From positions 1,116,001-1,180,000 of the forward strand of contig NZ_BMCU01000002.1 in the NCBI RefSeq assembly GCF_014635345.1: a stretch of DNA of 64,000 nucleotides, read 5' to 3'. Made by a program: the position numbers and the translations under genes. The stretch's first letter is position 1. Every line of letters begins with the position of its first letter. This document shows, one piece after another, positions 57,575-64,000 of the stretch. Origin of the DNA: Rhodococcoides trifolii (lineage in GTDB: Bacteria > Actinomycetota > Actinomycetes > Mycobacteriales > Mycobacteriaceae). The notes under the pieces were generated by a model. The model saw only the letters and a list, made by a program, of their open reading frames with translations. It did not search any database and was not told the DNA's origin.

Positions 57575-60295
57575 GTGGTAGTCGAAGCCGGGCCCCAACT
57601 CACCAAGTTCGTGGAGGGCCTGCCGTTCCCTCTCGATCCGTTCCAGCAACGCGCGTGTCTCGCGCTCGAGGACGGTCACGGAGTCCTCGTGTGCGCACCG
57701 ACCGGCGCCGGTAAGACCGTGATCGGCGAATTCGCTGTTCATCTGGCGTTGATGTCGGGAAACAAGTGCTTCTACACGACACCGATCAAGGCGCTCAGCA
57801 ATCAGAAGTACGCCGAACTCGTCGCGCGGTACGGCAAGGGGTACGTCGGATTGCTCACCGGTGACCAAAGCATCAACTCCGACGCGCCGATCGTGATCAT
57901 GACCACCGAAGTGCTGCGCAACATGCTCTACGCGGAGTCACCCGCGCTGCGCGGGCTTTCCCACGTCGTCATGGACGAAGTGCACTACCTGGCGGACCGC
58001 TTCCGCGGCGCCGTGTGGGAGGAAGTGATCCTGCATCTGTCGGAGGACGTCCGGCTGGTGAGCCTGTCGGCGACCGTCAGCAACGCCGAGGAGTTCGGCG
58101 CGTGGATGGAAACCGTGCGCGGCAACACCACCGTCGTCGTCGACGAGAAGCGGCCGGTGCCGCTGTGGCAGCACATTCTGGTCGGACACCGACTCTTCGA
58201 CCTCTTCGACGTGAAGACGTCGGACGGGCCGCAGGGAACCATCGTCGACAAGGATCTGGCACGGCACGTCAAGGAACGAGTCGCCGCCGAGCGAATGGGA
58301 TCCTGGGAGCCGCGCGGACGTGGTCGCGGCGGTCCGTCGCGGGGTGGTCGGCCGGAGACGCGGCCCATCCCGCGGCCCGAGGTCATTCGACTTCTCGATT
58401 CCGAAGCGCTGCTGCCGGCGATCACGTTCGTCTTCAGCCGAGCGGGATGCGATGCCGCGCTGGGGCAGTGCCTGCGATCGGGACTGCGGCTGACGACGCC
58501 GGAACAGGCGTCGGAAATTTCCGGCATCATCGACCGGCACACCGCCGATATCCCGCGAGGCGATCTCGAAGTGCTCGGTTATTGGGAATGGCGCGAGGCG
58601 CTCGAGCGCGGACTCGCCGCCCACCACGCCGGCATGCTTCCCGTCTTTCGGCACACCGTGGAAGAACTGTTCGTCAAGGGCCTGGTGAAAGCCGTATTCG
58701 CCACGGAGACACTGGCTCTGGGCATCAACATGCCCGCGCGCACCGTCGTGCTCGAGCGACTGGTGAAGTACAACGGCGAAACACACGCAAGTCTCTCGGC
58801 AGGGGAGTACACCCAGCTGACTGGACGCGCGGGCCGGCGCGGTATCGACGTCGAGGGACACGCCGTCGTGCTGTGGCAGACGGGTGTCGAGCCCACCGAG
58901 GTCGCCGGACTCGCGTCGACGCGAACCTTCCCCTTGCGCAGCTCTTTTCGGCCGTCCTACAACATGGCCATCAATCTGGTCGACAGGATGGGCGTTCCGG
59001 CGTCGAGGCAGCTTCTGGAGCGCTCCTTCGCGCAGTATCAGGCGGATGCGTCCGTGGTGAGCCTTGTACGCGGCATCGAACGCAACGAGAAGTCGCACCG
59101 CGATCTGCTGGAGAAGCTCGGCGGGGAGGACTCCCCGTTCGTCGAGTACACGATGCTCAAGGCCCGTTTGAAGGCACGTGAGCGCACGCTCGAACAGCAG
59201 GGCCGCACCGACCGCCGCAACGACGCGGTCGAATCCCTGGTCACCTTGCGCAGGGGCGACGTCATCTCGATCCCGTCGGGCAGGCGGTCCGGACTCGCCG
59301 TGGTGCTCGAAATCGACACCGACTCCGCCGACCCCCGACCGCTGGTCCTGACCGAGGACAAGTGGGCCGGACGGGTGTCCTCCGCCGATTTCCCCACTCC
59401 CGTCAGTTCTCTCGGACACATGCGACTACCGCGCCACGTCGATCACCGCACCGCGCGCACGCGCCGGGACCTGGCGTCGGCGTTGCGGGGCACCGGAATC
59501 GTCGCGCCGGGGCGTGGGCGACGACACCAGTCCACCGCAGCCGACGATCGCGAACTCGGCGCGTTGCGGCGTGCAGTGCGCTCCCATCCGTGCCATTCGT
59601 GGCCGGATCGCGATCACTTGGCCCGCCTGGCCGACAAGTACAGCCGACTCGAGCGCGACACCGAGTCGATGCGCCAGAAGGTGGCGTCCACGACCAATTC
59701 GCTTGCGCGGACCTTCGATCGGATTCTGTCTCTGCTCAGCGAGCGTGGTTACCTGACCGACGAACCGGACGTGGAGGTCACCGAGCGCGGGTCGAAGCTG
59801 GGACGCATCTACTCCGAGTCCGATCTCCTCGTGGCGGAGTGCCTCGCGGCCGGGGTGTGGAAGGGGCTCGGGCCGGCGGAACTGGCGGCGGTCGTGTCGT
59901 CGGTGGTCTACGAATCGCGGCAGGACGGTGAATCGGCGCCCCCACACGGCCCGACGGGCGCAATCCGGCACGCACTCGCACGGACCGTTCATCTGTGGAG
60001 CGAGCTGCGTTCGGACGAGATCCGGCACAAACTGCCGCCGACTCGCGAGCCGGACCACGGCTTCGTCATCGCTGTCTACAAGTGGGCGCGCAAGGAATCT
60101 CTGGAAAACGTGCTCATGGCGGCCGGTCAGCAGGGGCGGGCACTGTCCGGCGGCGACTTCGTGCGGTGGTGTCGTCAGGTGATCGATCTGCTCGATCAGA
60201 TTCGATCGGCGTCACCCGACGACGAGGTGACGGGCGCTGCCACGAAGGCGATCTCGGCGATCCGGCGTGGCGTTGTAGCCGTCGATGCCGCATAG
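57575..60295 (+). CDS. helY: Ski2/Mtr4-like DEAD/DEAH-box RNA helicase HelY
   Basis: A 906-residue SF2 helicase. The Q-like FPLDPFQQRA lies near 16-25, motif I is CAPTGAGKT, motif II DEVH (VVMDEVHYLADR), motif III LSATVSNAEEF, and motif VI QLTGRAGRRG with INMPART before it, as in Ski2/Mtr4 proteins. The C-terminal DSHCT-like helical domain (about 730-900) is present. A basic, low-complexity insert (RGRGRGGPSRGGRPETRP) lies in the middle of the helicase domains. Corresponds to Rv2092c; it may act in RNA decay or stress. Start chosen by the -10 spacing. Confidence 0.93.
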   Translation: MVVEAGPQLTKFVEGLPFPLDPFQQRACLALEDGHGVLVCAPTGAGKTVIGEFAVHLALMSGNKCFYTTPIKALSNQKYAELVARYGKGYVGLLTGDQSINSDAPIVIMTTEVLRNMLYAESPALRGLSHVVMDEVHYLADRFRGAVWEEVILHLSEDVRLVSLSATVSNAEEFGAWMETVRGNTTVVVDEKRPVPLWQHILVGHRLFDLFDVKTSDGPQGTIVDKDLARHVKERVAAERMGSWEPRGRGRGGPSRGGRPETRPIPRPEVIRLLDSEALLPAITFVFSRAGCDAALGQCLRSGLRLTTPEQASEISGIIDRHTADIPRGDLEVLGYWEWREALERGLAAHHAGMLPVFRHTVEELFVKGLVKAVFATETLALGINMPARTVVLERLVKYNGETHASLSAGEYTQLTGRAGRRGIDVEGHAVVLWQTGVEPTEVAGLASTRTFPLRSSFRPSYNMAINLVDRMGVPASRQLLERSFAQYQADASVVSLVRGIERNEKSHRDLLEKLGGEDSPFVEYTMLKARLKARERTLEQQGRTDRRNDAVESLVTLRRGDVISIPSGRRSGLAVVLEIDTDSADPRPLVLTEDKWAGRVSSADFPTPVSSLGHMRLPRHVDHRTARTRRDLASALRGTGIVAPGRGRRHQSTAADDRELGALRRAVRSHPCHSWPDRDHLARLADKYSRLERDTESMRQKVASTTNSLARTFDRILSLLSERGYLTDEPDVEVTERGSKLGRIYSESDLLVAECLAAGVWKGLGPAELAAVVSSVVYESRQDGESAPPHGPTGAIRHALARTVHLWSELRSDEIRHKLPPTREPDHGFVIAVYKWARKESLENVLMAAGQQGRALSGGDFVRWCRQVIDLLDQIRSASPDDEVTGAATKAISAIRRGVVAVDAA

Positions 60296-60305
60296 TGCAC
60301 ACACG

Positions 60306-60311
60306 TAGGAT
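60306..60311 (+). promoter_or_regulatory. -10 box of the DUF4333 gene
   Basis: TAGGAT 36 bases before the ATG at 60348; a GGAGG ribosome site stands between, so this gene has an ordinary leader. Confidence 0.4.
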
Positions 60312-60347
60312 TCAGCAGATTCGAGCGACGGCTTCCTGGAGGCGACG

Positions 60348-61049
60348 ATGACCGGCCCGTACGACCCGAACGAGCAGTGGCGCGGTGCCGGCTCGGGTGA
60401 CGCCGACAAGCAGGCGTCGCCAGATCCCACGCAGGCGTTCCCTCCGGCGTCCGACACCGGTCAGCAGCCCTACGGCCAGCCGGCGTACGGGCAGCAGCCG
60501 TACAGCCAGCCGCAGCCGCAGCCGCAGTACGGCCAGCCCGGCTACGGCCAGCAGCCGTACGGGCAGCCGCCGCAGCAGTACGGGCAGCCCGCGTATGGTC
60601 AGCAGCCCTACGGCCAACCGGCCTACGGACAACCGGGGTACGCGCAGCCCGGGTACGGCCAGCAGCCACCGCAGCAGTACGGGTACCCGCAAGGCAACCA
60701 GCAGTGGAACGCGTCGGGCGCGCCGCAGCCGCCGAAGAAGTCGAAGGCGCCGCTGTTCATCATCATCGGGTTGGTGGCGCTCATCGCGATCGTTGCTGCG
60801 GTTCTCGGACTGACGGGCGTGGTCGGCGGCGACACCCTCGACAACGCCGCCGCCGAAGCCGGCGTCGAGAAGATCGTCACCGAGTCCTACGGCGCCACCG
60901 ATGTCACCGACGTGTCGTGCCCGTCGGGACAGAAAGTCGAGTCGGACAAGGAGTTCACCTGCTCGCTCAGTGTGGACGGTCAGGCCCGCGAGGTCACCGT
61001 GAAGTTCACCGACGACAGTGGAACCTACGAAGTGAGCAGGCCGCAGTAG
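60348..61049 (+). CDS. DUF4333 membrane protein with a PYGQ-repeat tail
   Basis: A 233-residue protein corresponding to Rv2091c. Residues 38-115 are low complexity, built of [10 protein letters not shown] and PGYGQ units. One membrane helix follows (about 135-157, [20 protein letters not shown]), and then an extracytoplasmic DUF4333 domain (about 160-233) with two cysteines in SCPSGQ and FTCSLS that could form a disulfide. The tail is cytoplasmic by charge and could bind or phase-separate. The function is unknown. Its stop is one base from the convergent exonuclease stop. Confidence 0.9.
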   Translation: MTGPYDPNEQWRGAGSGDADKQASPDPTQAFPPASDTGQQPYGQPAYGQQPYSQPQPQPQYGQPGYGQQPYGQPPQQYGQPAYGQQPYGQPAYGQPGYAQPGYGQQPPQQYGYPQGNQQWNASGAPQPPKKSKAPLFIIIGLVALIAIVAAVLGLTGVVGGDTLDNAAAEAGVEKIVTESYGATDVTDVSCPSGQKVESDKEFTCSLSVDGQAREVTVKFTDDSGTYEVSRPQ

Positions 61050-61050
61050 C

Positions 61051-62001
61051 TCAGCGCGCCATCGCTTTACGGAGTCGCGCGATCGAATTCTCGATGCCCA
61101 GCTCGGCAGCCAACTCGTCGATGCGGTCGGGGTCGACGGGTTCGGTGGGAAGCTCGTCGGAGCGGGACACGGTCACGTCGGCGTCGGTGACCACCCGCAC
61201 GACGGGCAGAGCCGCCTCGATGTAGTCCTTCGCGGCCAGCAGTTTGGAGCGGACACCGGCCGCCAGGTCTCGATCGGTCCCGTCGGCCGCGTCCATCAGC
61301 GCCTCGAGCGAGCCGTACCGCAGCATCAACGTCGACGCCGTCTTCTCACCTATGCCCTTCACGCCGGGCAGTCCGTCGGACGAATCTCCGCGCAGCAGAG
61401 CAAGTTCCGCATAACCGGGTCCGGGCCGGTGTTCCGGTACGCCGTACCGCTCGGCAACCTCGGCCGGCCCGAACAACTCCGCCTTCGCCAGGCCTCGGCC
61501 GGCGTACAGCACCCGCACCGCTACCGGGTCGTCCGACACCACCTGCAACAGGTCACGGTCGCCGCTCACCACCACGACGTTGTCTGTCCGCTCCTGCGCG
61601 GCCAAGGTTCCGAGCACGTCGTCCGCCTCGAGACCCACGGCGCCTGCCGCCGCGATACCGGCCGCGTCGAGGACTTCCATGATCAGGTTCACCTGCGGAC
61701 CGAGCGCATCGGGCGCTTCCTCCGCGTCCGGACCCGTCGACACTTCCTTCAGAACTCGATGCGCCTTGTACGACGGCACGAGGTCCACCCGAAACGTCGG
61801 ACGCCAGTCGAGATCGAGGCACACGACCACACGAGTCGGGTTCGTACGGGTGATCAACGACGAGACCATGTCGGTGAAACCGCGAACGGCGTTGACCGGC
61901 CGACCGTCGGGTGCAGTGATGGATTCGGGGAGCGCGTAGAACGCACGAAACCACAGCGAGGCTGCGTCCAGGAGCAATACGGTGCCGCGGTCGTCGGTCA
62001 T
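61051..62001 (-). CDS. 5'-3' exonuclease (flap/PolA-type, standalone)
   Basis: A 316-residue protein with the FEN/5' nuclease fold, corresponding to Rv2090. The acidic metal-binding residues are in [28 protein letters not shown] and [35 protein letters not shown] is the helix-hairpin-helix DNA-binding region. It lacks polymerase domains, so it would process flaps or RNA primers beside DNA polymerase I. It converges with the DUF4333 gene and is divergent from the M24 peptidase gene over 34 bp, leaving room for shared control. Confidence 0.93.
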   Translation of the reverse strand: MTDDRGTVLLLDAASLWFRAFYALPESITAPDGRPVNAVRGFTDMVSSLITRTNPTRVVVCLDLDWRPTFRVDLVPSYKAHRVLKEVSTGPDAEEAPDALGPQVNLIMEVLDAAGIAAAGAVGLEADDVLGTLAAQERTDNVVVVSGDRDLLQVVSDDPVAVRVLYAGRGLAKAELFGPAEVAERYGVPEHRPGPGYAELALLRGDSSDGLPGVKGIGEKTASTLMLRYGSLEALMDAADGTDRDLAAGVRSKLLAAKDYIEAALPVVRVVTDADVTVSRSDELPTEPVDPDRIDELAAELGIENSIARLRKAMAR

Positions 62002-62022
62002 GAACCCATACTGTCAAACCAC

Positions 62023-62028
62023 TAGCCT
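62023..62028 (+). promoter_or_regulatory. -10 box of the M24 peptidase gene
   Basis: TAGCCT seven bases before the ATG at 62036, predicting a leaderless message. Confidence 0.45.
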
Positions 62029-62035
62029 GATCTGC

Positions 62036-63148
62036 ATGACACGCTTTCCCTCGTCCGTGTACGACTCCCGCGTGCGCCGCGCAGCCGAACTGGCCAAGTC
62101 CGCCGGGCTCGATGCCCTCGTCATCACCCCCGGGCCGGACCTGCGATACCTCATCGGTTCTCGCGCGCAATCGTTCGAGCGTCTGACCGCTCTCGTCATC
62201 CCCGCCGACGGCTCCACCGCGTCGGTGGTGATCCCTCGCCTCGAACTGGCGGCGCTCCGCGAGTCCGCAGCGAACGAGTTGGGTCTCGAGATCAGAGACT
62301 GGGTCGACGGTGTCAGTCCCCACGAGATGGTCGCGGCCATGCTTCCCTCACCCGCCCGCACTGCCGTCGCCGACGCGATGCCGGCCCTGCATCTGATTCC
62401 CCTCACCGAGACCCTGGGCGCCGCACCGGTTCTCGCGACCGAGGTGCTGCGCGAGCTGCGAATGACAAAGGACGCGGACGAGATCGCTGCGCTCCGACGG
62501 GCCGGGGCAGCGATCGACCGAGTGCACGCACGGATGGGGGAGTTCCTCGCGGCGGGGCGCACAGAGGCGGAGGTGGCCGCCGACATCGGGCGCGCCATCG
62601 TCGACGAAGGCCACACCGCTGCCGAATTCATCATCGTCGGGTCCGGCCCGCACGGCGCCGATCCACACCACGAGGTGTCGGACCGGGTAGTCCAGGCCGG
62701 CGACATCGTGGTCGTCGACATCGGCGGACCCGTCGAGCCCGGATACAACTCCGACTCGACCCGCACCTACAGCATCGGTGAGCCCAGCTCGGAGGTCGCC
62801 GCGAAGTTCGCCGTACTCGAGCGGGCGCAACAGGCATCCGTCGAATCGGTCCGGCCCGGAGTCACCGCAGAAGCAGTGGACGCGGCGGGTCGAGACGTGT
62901 TGATCGAGGAGGGGCTCGGGGAGTACTTCGTCCATCGCACCGGCCACGGCATCGGGCTGTCGGTTCACGAGGAGCCCTACATCGTGGCGGGCAACTCGAT
63001 GACGCTCACGGAGGGGATGGCGTTCAGCATCGAGCCAGGCATCTACTTCCGCGGTGAGTGGGGCGCCCGGATCGAGGACATCGTGGTGGTCACCGCCGAC
63101 GGGTGCGAATCGTTCAACAACCGGCCCCATGGGCTGACGGTTCTGTGA
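62036..63148 (+). CDS. pepE: M24 family metallopeptidase (Xaa-Pro dipeptidase-like)
   Basis: A 370-residue peptidase of the pita-bread fold. A creatinase-like N-terminal domain (1 to about 130) is followed by the catalytic domain with the metal ligands in order: Asp in VVVDIGG, Asp in NSDSTRTY, His in RTGHGIGLSVHEEP, Glu in FSIEPGIY and Glu in ARIEDIVVV. It should cleave Xaa-Pro dipeptides in the cytoplasm and corresponds to Rv2089c (pepE). The stop overlaps the start of the next gene (GTGA). Confidence 0.93.
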   Translation: MTRFPSSVYDSRVRRAAELAKSAGLDALVITPGPDLRYLIGSRAQSFERLTALVIPADGSTASVVIPRLELAALRESAANELGLEIRDWVDGVSPHEMVAAMLPSPARTAVADAMPALHLIPLTETLGAAPVLATEVLRELRMTKDADEIAALRRAGAAIDRVHARMGEFLAAGRTEAEVAADIGRAIVDEGHTAAEFIIVGSGPHGADPHHEVSDRVVQAGDIVVVDIGGPVEPGYNSDSTRTYSIGEPSSEVAAKFAVLERAQQASVESVRPGVTAEAVDAAGRDVLIEEGLGEYFVHRTGHGIGLSVHEEPYIVAGNSMTLTEGMAFSIEPGIYFRGEWGARIEDIVVVTADGCESFNNRPHGLTVL

Positions 63149-63897
63149 CGCCCGAGCTGCTGCTCGAGACGCTGAGGCGTGAGGGTAACCGCCTCGCCCA
63201 GATGCCGGCGGACGCGCTGGACGCTCCCGTCCCGGCCGTTCCCGGCTGGACGCTCGAGCACGTCGTGCGGCACACCGGAAAGGTGCACAGATGGGTCAGC
63301 GCGATACTCGATGCGGGCCCGTCGGTAGATGTGCCGTCCGTCCGCGTCGAGTCGTTACCCCGCGGTGCCGATTGCCTCACGGAGTACCGCACGGAGCTGG
63401 ACGCGTTGGTCGAACGGCTCGGGGACGCGGATCCGTCGACGCCCGCCATGAGCTTTGTCGGTCCGGCCACGGTGGGATGGTGGATGCGACGACAGGCTCA
63501 CGAAGCCACTGTTCATCGCTTCGACGCAGCCGACGCGGTGCACGCGGCAGGCGGTCCCGAGCCGGAGCCGACGAATGCCGAGTCGGCCGCCGACGGAATC
63601 GACGAACTCACCGAGCTGCAGCTTGTTCACCGGGTGAAACACGAGGTGATGGCTCCGCACGTCACAGGTCGAACGATTCATCTGCACGGGACCGAAGTCG
63701 CCGACGCCGAATGGCTGCTGACCATCGACAACGGCCGCGTCACCACCGAACGGACGCACGCCAAAGCCGATGTGGCGCTGCGTGGTTCGGCCCAAGACCT
63801 GTTGCTGATCATGTGCCGTAGACGTCCGACGAGCGTCGTCGAGACATTCGGGGACGTGTCGATCGTCGAGGGCCTGCTGGACGTCGCGCGGTTCTGA
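63145..63897 (+). CDS. Maleylpyruvate isomerase family (DinB-like, mycothiol-dependent fold) protein
   Basis: A 250-residue protein. The N-terminal four-helix DinB-like domain has VPGWTLEHVVRHTGKVHRWV (about 31-50) and the histidine-containing RRQAHEATVHRFDA (about 114-127), which in the mycothiol-dependent family bind a metal. The C-terminal domain (about 165-250) is of the alpha-beta type found in these proteins. It may be a mycothiol-dependent transferase or isomerase; the substrate is unknown. The GTG start overlaps the pepE stop. Confidence 0.85.
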   Translation: MTPELLLETLRREGNRLAQMPADALDAPVPAVPGWTLEHVVRHTGKVHRWVSAILDAGPSVDVPSVRVESLPRGADCLTEYRTELDALVERLGDADPSTPAMSFVGPATVGWWMRRQAHEATVHRFDAADAVHAAGGPEPEPTNAESAADGIDELTELQLVHRVKHEVMAPHVTGRTIHLHGTEVADAEWLLTIDNGRVTTERTHAKADVALRGSAQDLLLIMCRRRPTSVVETFGDVSIVEGLLDVARF

Positions 63898-64000
63898 TCA
63901 GCTTCGGAGGGACTGCGACCCGAGCACCCGAGTCACGCTGATCTCGACCACCACGCGCCGCGGATTCTCCCGCGGCACCCGGTAGCGCGCCGCATAACGA
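63898..64000 (-). CDS. C-terminal fragment of an unrecognised protein, cut by the window edge
   Basis: The last 33 codons are open to the right edge on the reverse strand and end in TGA at 63900-63898. The residues read [25 protein letters not shown] and end in G-S-Q-S-L-R-S. The stop is immediately next to that of the convergent isomerase-fold gene. The codon pattern is GC-rich at third positions as in its neighbours. Too little is visible to name it. Confidence 0.5.
   Translation of the reverse strand, partial: RYAARYRVPRENPRRVVVEISVTRVLGSQSLRS

Noticed and set aside
60454-60690. CRISPR-like periodic repeat
   Set aside because: The periodicity is a coding repeat for PYGQ-type units without spacers of constant length.

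Overview
The window is about 64 kb of dense, high-GC actinobacterial chromosome, most likely Rhodococcus or a close Nocardiaceae relative. The mycothiol ligase gene mshC, a complete Pup-proteasome locus (arc, dop, pup, prcB, prcA, pafA, pafB, pafC) and the gene order support this. From about 13.6 kb to the right edge the order follows the Mycobacterium tuberculosis block Rv2141c to Rv2089c, with insertions and losses. Coding sequence fills almost everything. Many neighbours overlap by 4 bp (ATGA or GTGA), GTG starts are common, and several genes look leaderless, with a TANNNT -10 box 6-8 bp before the start codon.

Layout. 0-1.3 kb: a SatD-family gene cut by the left edge, with a striking promoter/half-site array, and a TVP38/DedA-like membrane protein. 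1.4-6.6 kb: the methylmalonyl-CoA mutase operon mutA-mutB-meaB. 6.6-13.3 kb: a leftward run of a nucleoside hydrolase, an oddly arranged CoA-transferase, a saccharopine-dehydrogenase-like reductase, a GCS2-type glutamate-cysteine ligase and a zinc-ribbon SDR, ended by tRNA-Leu(GAG). 13.6-24.3 kb: M20 peptidase, PEBP protein, pyrD with two small partners, an aldo/keto reductase-like protein, uppP with a tiny leader ORF, then a conserved group (phosphatase, DUF3090, SCO1664-family kinase-like protein) leading to mshC.

24.4-37.2 kb is the accessory part: one leftward run of a glyoxalase-fold gene, a type III Wadjet-like SMC system (jetC, jetB, jetA, apparently without the jetD nuclease), nirD, nirB, a small nirB-coupled protein, an MFS transporter and a PAC2 protein. 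37.2-45.4 kb: metH, a HAD phosphatase, hisE and hisG, a thioesterase, a RecB-like nuclease and trmI. 45.6-56.2 kb: the Pup-proteasome system with a NUDIX gene and a PAP2/diacylglycerol-kinase fusion inserted on the opposite strand. 56.3-64 kb: tatA, tatC, helY, a DUF4333 protein, a 5'-3' exonuclease, an M24 peptidase and a mycothiol-dependent-isomerase-fold protein.

How the parts work together. PafA attaches Pup to target proteins, Dop deamidates Pup and removes it, Arc unfolds pupylated proteins into the PrcA/PrcB chamber, and PafB/PafC form a transcriptional activator of DNA-damage genes. MutA/MutB with MeaB, and MetH, are the two cobalamin enzymes of the window. NirB/NirD reduce nitrite to ammonium. 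The JetA/B/C set resembles plasmid-restricting SMC complexes, but no cleavage subunit is encoded next to it.

The most interesting unexplained signals are the JetD-less Wadjet cluster, two families of dispersed or tandem repeats placed at gene junctions, the half-site array before the SatD gene, a predicted leaderless 10-codon ORF coupled to uppP, and two oxidoreductase-fold proteins whose canonical catalytic residues are missing.
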